A stretch of DNA of 64,000 nucleotides, taken from contig NZ_JAZHRT010000001.1 in assembly GCF_036924535.1 (NCBI RefSeq), positions 6,014,001 to 6,078,000 on the forward strand. The letters run 5' to 3'. Within the stretch, counting starts at the first letter, position 1. Every line of letters starts with the position of its first letter. The position numbers and the translations under genes are program-made. Below the pieces are notes generated by a model that saw only the letters and a list, made by a program, of their open reading frames with translations, made no database searches and was not told the DNA's origin. Source of the stretch: Bradyrhizobium sp. AZCC 2262. GTDB taxonomy: Bacteria > Pseudomonadota > Alphaproteobacteria > Rhizobiales > Xanthobacteraceae. Below, piece after piece: positions 52,177-60,982 of the stretch.

Positions 52177-52698
52177 TCAGGCCCGGCGCGAAGTTTTGCG
52201 CCTGGTCTTTTTGACAAGTTTATTGGAAGATCCGTCCAGTTCGGCGTAAGCGACCGGGAGAGCAGTCGTGTATTTGATGGTCTCCATCGAAAAGCTGGAG
52301 CTTACGTCATATATCGCCGCGATTTGGATTATCTTATGGTAGATTTTGTCATAGGCAGCGATATTTGGAACGACGATCTTGAGAAGATAATCGACCTGCC
52401 CTGACAAGCGGTAGAATTCCATCACTTCCGGAATCCGCGCGACCCCTTCGCAAAAGTCGCGAGACCACTTGGGATCATGGCAGTTGGTGCGAATGCTCAC
52501 AAAAACCGTAGTGCCGACGTTCAACGTTTCCGGGTCGACGAGTGCAACCCGCTTTCGGATGACGCCTGAGTCAGCGAGCTTTTGCATTCGTCGCCAGCAT
52601 GGGGACGGGGAAAGGCCCGCGCGCTCCGCGATCTCCGCCAATGGAAGCCCAGCGTCTTCCTGCAACGCCACTAGAATCCTACAATCGATGCGATCCAT
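52177..52698 (-). CDS. Lrp/AsnC family transcriptional regulator 1
   Basis: A 173-residue regulator. The AsnC helix-turn-helix (IDCRILVALQEDAGLPLAEI, GLSPSPCWRRMQKLADSGVI) is followed by the RAM ligand-binding domain (TTVFVSIRTNCHD to SSFSMETIKYTTALP). A basic tail, KKTRRKTSRRA, is unusual. Convergent with the M20 gene. Amino-acid effectors are expected from the family. Confidence 0.9.
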   Translation of the reverse strand: MDRIDCRILVALQEDAGLPLAEIAERAGLSPSPCWRRMQKLADSGVIRKRVALVDPETLNVGTTVFVSIRTNCHDPKWSRDFCEGVARIPEVMEFYRLSGQVDYLLKIVVPNIAAYDKIYHKIIQIAAIYDVSSSFSMETIKYTTALPVAYAELDGSSNKLVKKTRRKTSRRA

Positions 52699-52740
52699 GA
52701 AATGCTATTCCAAGGTGGCCATTTTCGAGACAGTGTCGTT

Positions 52741-52865
52741 CCAATACCGCCGCGGGTGAACATGTCGTCGGTCCGGCCGACGAAATCGAAGTACCCCTCG
52801 TCGGTCGCAGCACGTCGCCGGTGTGGGCAAGGCCGTCGGCGGTCGCTCGCGCAAAGTCCCGGAGG
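52741..52865 (-). pseudogene. Acyl-CoA ligase (AMP-binding) internal scrap
   Basis: On the minus strand DFARATADGLAHTGDVLR is followed, after a one-base shift, by DEGYFDFVGRTDDMFTRGG. This is the hinge region (motif TGD plus GR-x-DD) of AMP-forming ligases, and nothing else of the gene remains. It resembles the same region of the intact ligase at 62439 but is not identical, so it came from another member. Confidence 0.65.
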
Positions 52866-52952
52866 GCTAAGGTGCGCGAGAGGAGGCTGGCTCGCCTACC
52901 TCGACCAGCGCCGGCTAAGCCGCCCAGACGCTGTCCACGAGATGGGCGAAGT

Positions 52953-53816
52953 TCACGGGTGAGGCGACCTCGGTTCTGGATCGTTCCGGAACCGCACGAT
53001 CATGTTCATGCATTCGTGGGCCGGCACGACCACTGCCCTGTCCGCGACTGCGTAGACGATAGCCTTGCTGTTGAGATAGGTCGCCGTCTTATCCACGTCG
53101 GCGACCTTTAGCGTCACCGCGGCCAGGTAGGCCGGCCTGCTATCGTTCGGAGCCGAGCCCACTCCGTACAAGGCCGACAGCTCGGCCCTGGTCATCAGCC
53201 GCAGCGTCACTGATCCGAGGGTGACGTGGACCGAACCCGCCGTTCGTTGCACCGCGTCGCGACCGAGAAGGGTTTCGTAGAAGACTGCGGACTCCGCAGG
53301 CTCAGGCACGACTGCGTCAACTTCCGCGATCCCGAGGGCGCCGTTCGGATGCGTCTGCCATTCCGGGCGCCAGACGAGATCGCGGGTGTGATGCTGACAG
53401 AAGAAGACCCGGCCGGCCGGCGTCTCGGCCGGGTCGATGCGGGTGATGGTAAATGCCGCTTCGCGCGTCACCTCCCCGAGGCCCACCGGCCGGGAGAAGG
53501 AAGCAGGCTCCTTCGCGGAAATGCCGAGCGCCTGGAGGCCCCGGTGGGTCGCCCCCGCGTCAACGGTGGTCAGCGCGCAGGCCGCGAGACCGACCGGGTC
53601 GCGCGTGATGTCCGGCCCTCCGCCTCTCGCCGCAACTTCAGGCGGCAGGCCCATCAGCTCGAGATACTCGGTTTCGAACACCATCACGTGGTTATTCGAC
53701 CCAAGCGAATGCTGGCCCTCAGGAGGAAGGTGGAAGCCGAGCTTTCGATAGCGCATCGCCGCCTCGTCCATCTTGTCCCGTACGTTGACCACGAGATGGT
53801 CGAGGGCCGCCTGCAT
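52953..53816 (-). CDS. VOC superfamily (glyoxalase-like) protein
   Basis: A 287-residue protein with two vicinal-oxygen-chelate halves. The N-terminal half starts LDHLVVNVRDKMDEAAMRYR and contains HSLGSNNHVMVFETEYLELM with His and Glu suited to metal binding; the second half covers FYETLLGRDAVQRTAGSVHV onward. This glyoxalase_3-like arrangement is widespread and mostly uncharacterised; ring-fission dioxygenases also use the fold. The operator-like palindrome at 53892 lies 75 bases before its start. Confidence 0.8.
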   Translation of the reverse strand: MQAALDHLVVNVRDKMDEAAMRYRKLGFHLPPEGQHSLGSNNHVMVFETEYLELMGLPPEVAARGGGPDITRDPVGLAACALTTVDAGATHRGLQALGISAKEPASFSRPVGLGEVTREAAFTITRIDPAETPAGRVFFCQHHTRDLVWRPEWQTHPNGALGIAEVDAVVPEPAESAVFYETLLGRDAVQRTAGSVHVTLGSVTLRLMTRAELSALYGVGSAPNDSRPAYLAAVTLKVADVDKTATYLNSKAIVYAVADRAVVVPAHECMNMIVRFRNDPEPRSPHP

Positions 53817-54169
53817 CTAGTTCCCCTGTAACTTCCAAGCTAAAAGTTAAAGTCAGAAAGCTTTGTACTTCAAAGCAGGTGGAGCAGAATTGTTCGATAG
53901 GCGAACATAAGTTCGGAGATGAGAATGCACGGGAAGACCCTCCCTTGCAAGAAAAATTTTTGAGCCTGTGCAGAATGCTCATGACTAGGCAAAGGCGGCC
54001 GGGTTGGCGATCGCAGGGAGCGTCGGTCCCTACACGAGCGTTCCGCGTTTTTTGGTCAGACCAGCACGACGCATTTCCCATCGGGCCGTCGCCGGTGACC
54101 CGGCACAACAATTCTTTGTCTTCCCTCCCGCTGGCACCGCATGATGCGCGCCGAAGAAAGCGCGGCCCA
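53817..54169. other. Intergenic region of 353 bases between VOC and reductase genes
   Basis: No convincing gene on either strand. It holds the palindromic operator candidate at 53892-53908 and presumably the VOC promoter. Confidence 0.35.
53892..53908. promoter_or_regulatory. Operator candidate matching the 13.15 kb site
   Basis: GTTCGATAGGCGAACAT is the exact reverse complement of 13152-13168, a 17-base identity centred on GTTCG-N5-CGAAC. It lies 76 bases upstream of the VOC gene start. Two exact copies 40 kb apart, each before a catabolic gene, suggest one regulator. Confidence 0.6.
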
Positions 54170-55834
54170 TCACAAGTCCAAAAGTAGAGACGGCGAGTTC
54201 GCCCAGGAAACGCAAATGCACATCTTGTGCTCCTGCTCCTTGTGGCCGGCCGTCAGGAAGCGATCCCGATGATCGGGAATGCCCTGTAGGACCGTCGTGG
54301 CGCAGAGGCCGCATTCGCCGCGCTTGCAACTGTGATTCACAGCGAAACCTTCAGCGAGGGCAACGTCGAGAATGGACTGGCCGGGGTGCACGGTGGCCGA
54401 TCTGCCCGTCCTGGCAAACTTGATCTCCACCGGCTTGTCCGAAGATTGCGGAGTCGGCGCGGCGAAGGCCTCGCTATGCACGTGATCCGGCGGATACCCG
54501 AGAAGTTCGCCCGCAGCGATGACATCGCCGATCAGTCGCTCTGGTCCGCAGACGTAGACGTGCCGTCCTTTCTCGAACAGTCCGAGCACCTTCTTGAGAT
54601 CCATGCGTCGATCGGCGCCTGCGGAGGTGTCGTAGAAAGTAGTGCGCACCGACCGTAGGTTTCCAAGGGCGTCGACGAAGGCAGCTTCCTCGGTCCCCCT
54701 CGCACTATAGTGGAGTTCGGCGGATCGCGCCGACGTCTCGAGTTCGTTGGCCATCGCGAGAATCGGAGTAATGCCTATTCCGCCCGCGATGAGGATGGAA
54801 TGGGTGGCGTTGCTGTCCAGCGGAAAGTCGTTTTCCGCTGGCATGACGCTGACAGAATGTCCGAGCCCGAGCTCGTCGTGCACATACATCGAGCCGCCTC
54901 GCCCGGCCGGATCCCGACGCACTGCGATTTCGTACCACCGGCCGCCGGGATCGGATTTGACTATCGAGTATTGGCGGAAATCCCTCGTTCTATCGACCAG
55001 AATCACGCTAATCTTGACATGGGCTCCGGCACTCGCGGTCGGGAAAAGCCCTGCCTTCGGTTTCAGACGCAGGAGCTTTACGCTACGCGCAACGTTGCGG
55101 ACGGCCACGACCTCGGCCTCCACGTTCGCCGTCCGCTGCTCTTGCCTGGTACCCATTCCGAACCGCTGCGCGAAATCCGAAATGTAATCTGGAAGCCTCA
55201 CCGGCTCCTTCAAGCGATTGGCGTCCTCCGCAATTCCGACGCAAGATTCTATTGGAAGGGTGCCGGCCCAACAACTTTGCTCGAAGAGCTTTTCGCCTCC
55301 GAAGACTGGACGGCCGTCGCCCGGCAAACCAGCCCGCCTCTTCAGCGAACCCTCTTGGATCTGCATCCGGACCATGATGATGCCCTTCAACTCTTCCGGC
55401 GACGGCTGCTTCACCTCATCCCAACGACCCGGAAACAGCCGCGAGAGAAAGAACTCAAGTTGGCTCCGGCGCTCATCGAGGCTTTCGACCGGTTCCGCAT
55501 TTCCGAACACCATCACGGAGCGGTAGTTCATCGCGTGGGCCGAGGCCAAGCGCGACAGCACGAAACCATCGACGTGGACGAATGTGACGCTCACCTTAGC
55601 GCCTGCGGCGACGGTCTTCAGCATCCGGCTTCCCGCGGAACCATGCCAATAGATGTAGTCACCTCGCCGCCAGATCATCGTAGGTGTCGCGTAGGGTTGA
55701 TCGCCGATCGAATAGGCGATCGTTCCATAGAGCGAAGCGTCGATCGCGGCGTAGATATCGTCCTTCCGATGACTTGCCCGATTCCCGAACAGGCTTACCC
55801 TGGACCGTTCCGTGATCTCAAATTCGTCCGACAT
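54170..55834 (-). CDS. Flavin split-barrel / ferredoxin reductase / [2Fe-2S] ferredoxin fusion
   Basis: A 554-residue protein of three parts. Residues 1-195 form a pyridoxamine-phosphate-oxidase-like flavin barrel (ASLYGTIAYSIGDQPYATPT, YIYWHGSAGSRMLK, FVLSRLASAHAMNYRSVMVF). About 225-450 form an FAD/NAD(P) reductase (FRQYSIVKSDPGGRWYEIAV, LIAGGIGITPILAMANEL, VYVCGPERLI). The C-terminus is a plant-type ferredoxin with HSCKRGECGLCATTVLQG and the last Cys in MCICVSWA. The reductase-ferredoxin pair resembles phthalate dioxygenase reductase and could serve the Rieske oxygenase at 15.4 kb. Start MSDEFEITERSR at 55834; 41 upstream codons lack similarity. Confidence 0.88.
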   Translation of the reverse strand: MSDEFEITERSRVSLFGNRASHRKDDIYAAIDASLYGTIAYSIGDQPYATPTMIWRRGDYIYWHGSAGSRMLKTVAAGAKVSVTFVHVDGFVLSRLASAHAMNYRSVMVFGNAEPVESLDERRSQLEFFLSRLFPGRWDEVKQPSPEELKGIIMVRMQIQEGSLKRRAGLPGDGRPVFGGEKLFEQSCWAGTLPIESCVGIAEDANRLKEPVRLPDYISDFAQRFGMGTRQEQRTANVEAEVVAVRNVARSVKLLRLKPKAGLFPTASAGAHVKISVILVDRTRDFRQYSIVKSDPGGRWYEIAVRRDPAGRGGSMYVHDELGLGHSVSVMPAENDFPLDSNATHSILIAGGIGITPILAMANELETSARSAELHYSARGTEEAAFVDALGNLRSVRTTFYDTSAGADRRMDLKKVLGLFEKGRHVYVCGPERLIGDVIAAGELLGYPPDHVHSEAFAAPTPQSSDKPVEIKFARTGRSATVHPGQSILDVALAEGFAVNHSCKRGECGLCATTVLQGIPDHRDRFLTAGHKEQEHKMCICVSWANSPSLLLDL

Positions 55835-56007
55835 TCCAGGTTCCTTCTCGCGAAACTTGCACGACGATCTTGTTGTGGTTTTTAATCGCGGTGAAGTACC
55901 AATTCCCGATCTCTCGAGGAGACCACTTTGGATCGTACAGGGGACATTTATCGACACGAGCGGGGGACTCTCGCGGGCCTCGCTCCTCTATTCACTGATA
56001 GCTCCCG

Positions 56008-56126
56008 TCGGCGTAAGAACGCACTTGCGCCGCAAGTTGTCCGAGCGGCTGAAACAACCGATCTTGTCGGGACTGATACAGCCTGGCGCGAGACTTCCTT
56101 CGACTAGGAGTTTCTTTCAGATTTAA
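56008..56126 (+). pseudogene. MocR/GntR regulator N-terminal scrap
   Basis: The plus strand encodes LRRKLSERLKQPILSGLIQP followed by GARLPSTRSF and a stop, the first helix and wing approach of a GntR/MocR DNA-binding domain (usually LRxAILxGxLxPGxRLPSTR). Nothing downstream matches. It once lay divergent from the flavin-barrel fusion gene. Confidence 0.6.
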
Positions 56127-56175
56127 AGTGGCCACCGGGCATTTTGATGACGGTAGACATCGGACGTGCCAGCTC

Positions 56176-56412
56176 TTAACCCACTTTAAAATGGTTTGTA
56201 GTGTCTCGCACAGCCTCCCAATACGAGCTGATTTGGTGGATCGATTCCGACGACGGCCCCGTGGCGCGATCCGTGCTCTTTAGACCGTCAGCCATTGATC
56301 CAAAGGCCGGCCGAGACGTTGCCCCACTCATAGCGTCCATTGCGGCATCCACCGCATCAACATATGCCCCTATGGCAGAAAAACGCGTCGCCGCTCCAAT
56401 GCCGGATGCATC
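56176..56412 (-). pseudogene. Pyruvate carboxylase / oxaloacetate decarboxylase carboxyltransferase scrap
   Basis: A 78-codon minus-strand piece reads DASGIGAATRFSAIGAYVDA, then VDAAMDAMSGATSRPAFGSM and SSYWEAVRDTT before a TAA. It matches the HDTSG, VDxAxDSMSGxTSQPxxG and SxYWEAVR blocks of the carboxyltransferase barrel. Several key residues already differ from consensus (HD to D, L to A, Q to R), and both ends are missing. Confidence 0.75.
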
Positions 56413-56547
56413 ACTCTCGCTCGATTTTCACTATCGTCGGATTCATTAGGTACCTAGAGACATATTCCGCTGACGAAATGCTCCATAATAAAGTATATTA
56501 CGAGCTCGCCAGACGCTTGATTCAAGTTGTTCACCCCGAGAGTTTTG

Positions 56548-57027
56548 ATGCCCACCGATCTTGATCCGATTGACTACAAAATACTGCGTGAACTCTCACA
56601 CGACGCAAGAATTAGTCACGTAATCTTATCGGAACGCGTCGGGCTTTCTTCAACTGCCTGTGCACGTCGTCTACAGCACCTGGAGAAGATCGGGATTATC
56701 TACGGATACTCAGCGGACATAGATCCCTCTCTTCTCGGCTATCGCATGCAAGCGATCGTACACATCTCCCTCGATCATCAGAACGAGAACGCGCTTGCAG
56801 CATTCGAGAGAGCGGTAAGGAACTGTCCCGACGTCACATCATGTCATCTAATGTCCGGCAGCCATGACTATCTCGTTCAAGTACTGGTTCGGGACATGGA
56901 GGACTATGAACGCGTCCATAACCAATACCTATCGCGCCTGCCGGGTGTCATAAGACTGCAGTCCAGCTTTGTGATGCGCAGCGTGATAAAGCGAAGCATT
57001 TCCACGTCTGCTCTAGTTGGCGACTAG
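56548..57027 (+). CDS. Lrp/AsnC family transcriptional regulator 2 (probable AldR-type)
   Basis: A 159-residue regulator: helix-turn-helix LDPIDYKILRELSHDARISH to GLSSTACARRLQHLEKIGII, then a RAM domain to RLQSSFVMRSVIKRS. It lies 402 bases upstream of alanine dehydrogenase on the same strand, where an AldR-type activator of ald would be expected. ATG at 56548 follows GAGAGTT; a start 7 codons earlier is possible. Confidence 0.88.
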   Translation: MPTDLDPIDYKILRELSHDARISHVILSERVGLSSTACARRLQHLEKIGIIYGYSADIDPSLLGYRMQAIVHISLDHQNENALAAFERAVRNCPDVTSCHLMSGSHDYLVQVLVRDMEDYERVHNQYLSRLPGVIRLQSSFVMRSVIKRSISTSALVGD

Positions 57028-57429
57028 CGTCTCGTTCCACTCAATGACGCTTTTTGGGCCGACATGCTGTCGTGTCGATACTGTAGTTAGGGGAGAATAC
57101 TCGTAGGAAGCAACCAAATCCGCACCTTCCTTTGGACGTTTTCGGTCGATTTGCTGTCAGGTAATCTACAAATCCGAAATTTATCACAAATGATCTAAGA
57201 TTTTCGATACCTCGTCCAAGTTGATTGCAGACCTTGCAGAGGCCTTCTCAAACAATCATTGAGCATCACTGCAAACGCGATTCTCTCTTAATCGTTTTGT
57301 CGGATTCCTGCGTCATCTCTGCATTCCGCGCCGCTTCCCAGCAAACGACGCTTGATCACCGCCGATATTTGCAGGAACCGCCCTAGACAACCGTGTGAAC
57401 AATAGAGGTGTTCAACATGGAGCAACCAA
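57028..57429. promoter_or_regulatory. Long AT-rich leader of the alanine dehydrogenase gene
   Basis: No gene is seen in this 402-base region. Its length and AT-rich patches (around 57160-57230) suit several Lrp-type sites, but I could not identify repeats with confidence. Confidence 0.3.
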
Positions 57430-58542
57430 ATGATTGTCGGCGTCCCACGAGAGATTAAGAGGCATGAGTACCGAGTAGGCCTAACGCCAGATGCGGTCAG
57501 GGAATATGCTGCTGCGGGCCACACTGTTATTGTGGAAAACAGTTGCGGTAGCGGCATTGGTGCGACTGACGCTACTTACAATGCCGCCGGCGCCGGGTGC
57601 GTGGAGAGTGCAGCCGAGGTGTTCGCAACGGCAGACATGATCGTCAAGGTGAAGGAGCCGCAACCGCAGGAGTGGACAAAGCTCAGGCGAGATCAAATTC
57701 TCTTTACGTATTTGCATTTGGCACCCGATCCGGATCAAACACGCGGTCTGCTCGAGTCGGGTTGTACGGCAGTGGCTTACGAGACTGTCACGGACGAACG
57801 AGGCGGCCTTCCCTTGTTGGCTCCAATGAGCGAGGTAGCGGGCCGATTGTCAATAGAGGCCGCGGGTGTAGCACTGAAGCGTCACGCGGGCGGTCGTGGC
57901 CTTCTCCTTGGAGGCGTACCCGGCGTCAAGCCAGCCAAAGTCCTGGTTTTGGGCGGTGGCGTTGTCGGTACTCACGCGGCCCGTATGGCTGTTGGACTTG
58001 GTGCGGATGTCACCATCCTAGACCGCTCCATTCCCCGTCTTCGCGCACTTGATGAATTGTTCCAAGGGCGGGTAAAAACTCGCTTCTCATCTATTCAGGC
58101 TGTCGAAGATGAGGTCCTAGATTCAGACGTTGTGATTGGTGCAGTCTTGCTGCCCGGATCAAGCGCGCCCAAACTCGTAAGTCGGGCAATGCTATCAAGC
58201 ATGCGGCGAGGTTCTGTTCTCGTTGATGTCGCCATTGACCAGGGAGGATGTTTCGAAACCTCTCGCGCAACTACGCACGACGATCCAACTTACGAAGTAG
58301 ACGGCATAATTCACTATTGTGTGGCGAACATGCCGGGCGCTGTTCCACTAACCTCCAGCATCGCTTTGAACAATGCGACGCTTCCGTTTGGTCTTGCTTT
58401 GGCGAATAGGGGCTTCGCAGCAATACTAGACAATGAACATTTGCGTGCTGGCCTGAACGTCCGCCGAGGACAGCTAACCTGTGCTGCAGTCGCAAAAAGC
58501 CTCAACCTGCCATATCGGACACCAGAGGCTCTGTTGGCCTAG
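57430..58542 (+). CDS. ald: Alanine dehydrogenase
   Basis: A 370-residue NAD-dependent enzyme interconverting L-alanine and pyruvate plus ammonia. MIVGVPREIKRHEYRVGLTP is the N-terminal signature; the catalytic Lys and His regions are IVKVKEPQPQEW and FTYLHLAPD; the nucleotide fold is VLVLGGGVVGTHAARMAVGL; and DVAIDQGGCFETSRATTHDD is the second family signature. Length is standard. It follows an Lrp regulator and ends at a strong hairpin. Releasing ammonia from alanine, it feeds nitrogen and carbon metabolism. Confidence 0.95.
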   Translation: MIVGVPREIKRHEYRVGLTPDAVREYAAAGHTVIVENSCGSGIGATDATYNAAGAGCVESAAEVFATADMIVKVKEPQPQEWTKLRRDQILFTYLHLAPDPDQTRGLLESGCTAVAYETVTDERGGLPLLAPMSEVAGRLSIEAAGVALKRHAGGRGLLLGGVPGVKPAKVLVLGGGVVGTHAARMAVGLGADVTILDRSIPRLRALDELFQGRVKTRFSSIQAVEDEVLDSDVVIGAVLLPGSSAPKLVSRAMLSSMRRGSVLVDVAIDQGGCFETSRATTHDDPTYEVDGIIHYCVANMPGAVPLTSSIALNNATLPFGLALANRGFAAILDNEHLRAGLNVRRGQLTCAAVAKSLNLPYRTPEALLA

Positions 58543-59024
58543 CTGTATCCTCCCAACTTGGGCCGCGGTTCGTCGGACCGCGGCCACCTCTTTCACTGCG
58601 GCGCCATACGGAATGCGCAGCAGGGTTAAAGATTGGCGCTAACCGCTGGAGTTCTCCTTCAGCATTTCACGGGTATGTCCGACGACCAAATGTCAGCCCC
58701 GCTCCTTCAACGCTTATAAGCGCTGATGAGAACCCGATTACACTTTACACGATTCATCGGATTGACTGACGACACAATCCGCTCCAGTGCGAACTACCGT
58801 TTCCTTAAACTTAGATCGACTGCCCACTCCGATAAATAACGCAAATTGCTACAACGAACATTACACAGAACAATACACGCTTAAAAACGTGCGTTCCGCT
58901 GGACAGACGGCGTCGATGTCTTCGGATCGAAAAACGCCTCGACCTGCGGCCTTCCAGGCTTGGATTCAATCATATTGGACCTTGGGTGTTGCAGCTCACT
59001 CGCGTCCCGATCTTGAATTGGATG
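58543..59024. other. Gap of 482 bases between ald and the aminotransferase gene
   Basis: Apart from the ald terminator no feature is supported. A plus-strand open frame near 58787-59071 overlaps the aminotransferase gene on the other strand and has no recognisable family. Confidence 0.35.
58561..58585 (+). terminator. Hairpin after alanine dehydrogenase
   Basis: GGCCGCGGT and ACCGCGGCC form a perfect 9-base stem with a 7-base loop, 18 bases past the ald stop codon. It is followed by ACCTCTTTC, a weak pyrimidine tract. Confidence 0.65.
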
Positions 59025-60515
59025 TCATTGAATGTCGGATAGGACGGACTCCTCGCGCGGAAAAAAGATAGCCCTGCGTAAATCGACGGCATATCTGCCC
59101 GACAGCCCGACAGCATCATTCGCCAGCGCTGAAACAGAATCCAGAATATACTGCACTTTCTCGTCGCTAAGCAGAACACTCAAATTTAGGCGAGTGAAGC
59201 CTGGTTTTCGAATCTCCTCGCCCTCAGCAATCGCAACTCGCAATGCATCCGACGACACTTCATCGATATTCAGGAGCCTATGCACGTAAGGTCCGGCACA
59301 TGCACACCCACCGCGCGCCTGAATTCCGTACCGGTCGCTAAGTAGGCGAGTTATAAGTTGCTGATGAACATAACCGCCCTTCCCGTCCTTTATTCGGAAC
59401 GAGAAAATGGGGAGACTCTTGGCCTGCAAGTTGCCGAGAAGCTCGATCCGGTCAACTTTACTCCACGAAAGTAATGCGCGGGAGCGAAGCGCCACATTAC
59501 GATCCGACATCGCCCGCTCACCGATCGCTTCCTTTACGAGGAACGCAAGCGCTGCACGAATATCCCCGACCACATTAGGCGTTCCCCCTTCCTCACGTAC
59601 CTCTAACGCGTCGCTATAGTCGTGTGCCTTTGGCGTAACAAATTTTACGGTACCTCCGCCGGGCCACGTAGGCTTGGTAGCAACCACCGCACTACGGCGA
59701 ACAATGAGTACGCCAGAAGCTGCTGGCCCGCCTATGAACTTGTGAGGAGAGACGACTATGGCGTCAATGAGCGATCCATTCGGAGGATTCATCGAAATCG
59801 GCAGATAAGGGCCTGCGCCAGCGTAGTCCCAGATGATCTTGGCACCCGCTTCCTTAACCCGCTTCGTTATACCGGTCACGTCCGCGATAATTCCCGTTAC
59901 GTTAGAAGCGGCGGAAAACGCGCAGATTACTGATCGTCCCTTCGCGCTACGAAGCGCCGATTCCAAGTGGGTGATACTTGCCCCCCCCACTGCAGCCTCT
60001 TCAATCTCGACAATCTCTGCGCCACTCTCGCGCCAGGGTAGAATATTTGAATGGTGTTCGTATGGGCCGATAATAATCCGGGGAATTATGCCGGCGCGAA
60101 CACTGTCGTGCACTCCCAGCAAATGAACCAGACGATTTAAGCCGGACGTGGCACCCGATCCGGAAAAAATCACCGCGCAATCTTCATCAGCCCCACAGCA
60201 TTTCGCAATTGCACTACGGGCAGCGCGGCGCAGGCGCGTCATCGCACCCCCGCAGTACGACGCCTCTGTGTGGCTGTTAGCATAATAGGGTAGAACGCGT
60301 TCCATCACGAAGCGCTCGACCGAATACATCGCTCGGCCAGATGCTACGTAATCAGCGTACACCAACGTCTTAGGCCCAAAAGGACCAATGACCTTCGCGT
60401 CACCGCCAATTAGATCCGCGGAGAGACGAGAAAGATGGTCGCCCTCCATAAGCGCTTCTGTGAACCCCGCAAACGAGTCTGTGGGTATCTCCAGCTCGTG
60501 ACTCACCGCGTTCAT
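59025..60515 (-). CDS. Class V aminotransferase / cysteine desulfurase-like protein
   Basis: A 496-residue PLP enzyme. The N-terminal part has YADYVASGRAMYSVERFVME, NSHTEASYCGGAMTRLRRAA and VIFSGSGATSGLNRLVHLLG; the PLP Lys is in AIVVSPHKFIGGPAASGVLI; substrate residues follow in GGCACAGPYVHRLL. The YADYxASG and SHTEAS features mark the subgroup that is longer than NifS and often of unknown role, annotated as cysteine desulfurase-like. Start MNAVSHELEIPTDSF at 60515 is preferred to one five codons earlier. Reaction uncertain. Confidence 0.87.
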   Translation of the reverse strand: MNAVSHELEIPTDSFAGFTEALMEGDHLSRLSADLIGGDAKVIGPFGPKTLVYADYVASGRAMYSVERFVMERVLPYYANSHTEASYCGGAMTRLRRAARSAIAKCCGADEDCAVIFSGSGATSGLNRLVHLLGVHDSVRAGIIPRIIIGPYEHHSNILPWRESGAEIVEIEEAAVGGASITHLESALRSAKGRSVICAFSAASNVTGIIADVTGITKRVKEAGAKIIWDYAGAGPYLPISMNPPNGSLIDAIVVSPHKFIGGPAASGVLIVRRSAVVATKPTWPGGGTVKFVTPKAHDYSDALEVREEGGTPNVVGDIRAALAFLVKEAIGERAMSDRNVALRSRALLSWSKVDRIELLGNLQAKSLPIFSFRIKDGKGGYVHQQLITRLLSDRYGIQARGGCACAGPYVHRLLNIDEVSSDALRVAIAEGEEIRKPGFTRLNLSVLLSDEKVQYILDSVSALANDAVGLSGRYAVDLRRAIFFPREESVLSDIQ

Positions 60516-60724
60516 CGCATAACCCTCCAACTGCGTAATCTTCTAAAATGGCTCCGCGGATTTGGTTTGACCGCCGGTGCGCGTTATGAGGACGAGGTAC
60601 TCACGGGCCGCGGTGCTATGACAATACCGTCTCAAGCACTTGTCGACGCGGCGTTGCATTACGGTTTCGGCGCGCTGGAACCATCGTTACACCGCAATCC
60701 GTTCGACAAGGAATACGTTTCGAA

Positions 60725-60978
60725 TTGCGCGTATGAGCAATATTGCTTCCGAAAAGTGTCCCGCTGAACGGAATGCATGGTCGCCATCGCTGACCCAGGT
60801 ACCACACCGTGCGAATGCCTACGCCGCGAATTATCGCCGCCACGAGCCCTTCGACATACGGGTAGCCGAAAACATGTTCCTCTGCCGTCTGGACGGCGGC
60901 CGCCACGAGAGCGATCGTCGAGCACAGCAGGACGCCCGGCGCAATGCGACCAATGTCCTTACGCAAGCGGCTTGGCAT
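60725..60978 (-). pseudogene. YeiH/UPF0324 transporter N-terminal scrap
   Basis: From ATG 60978 the minus strand reads MPSRLRKDIGRIAPGVLLCS, then PYVEGLVAAIIRGVGIRTVW and RWRPCIPFSG before losing similarity. This is the start of the YeiH putative sulfate exporter family, where PGI-x-FS and a long hydrophobic region normally follow. The conserved Gly of PGI is already Cys, and the frame ends with charged, non-membrane text, so it is a decayed remnant. Confidence 0.6.
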
Positions 60979-60982
60979 AACG

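Larger units (their letters stand above)
55835..56547. other. Debris region with MocR and pyruvate carboxylase scraps
   Basis: This 713-base stretch has no intact gene. It contains two identifiable fragments, listed separately, and presumably the promoters of the leftward fusion gene and the rightward Lrp gene. Confidence 0.5.

Noticed and set aside
54710..55885. 391-codon plus-strand frame
   Set aside because: Antisense of the flavin-barrel/ferredoxin fusion.
58787..59071. 94-codon plus-strand frame
   Set aside because: No family, no clear ribosome binding site, and it overlaps the aminotransferase gene on the other strand.
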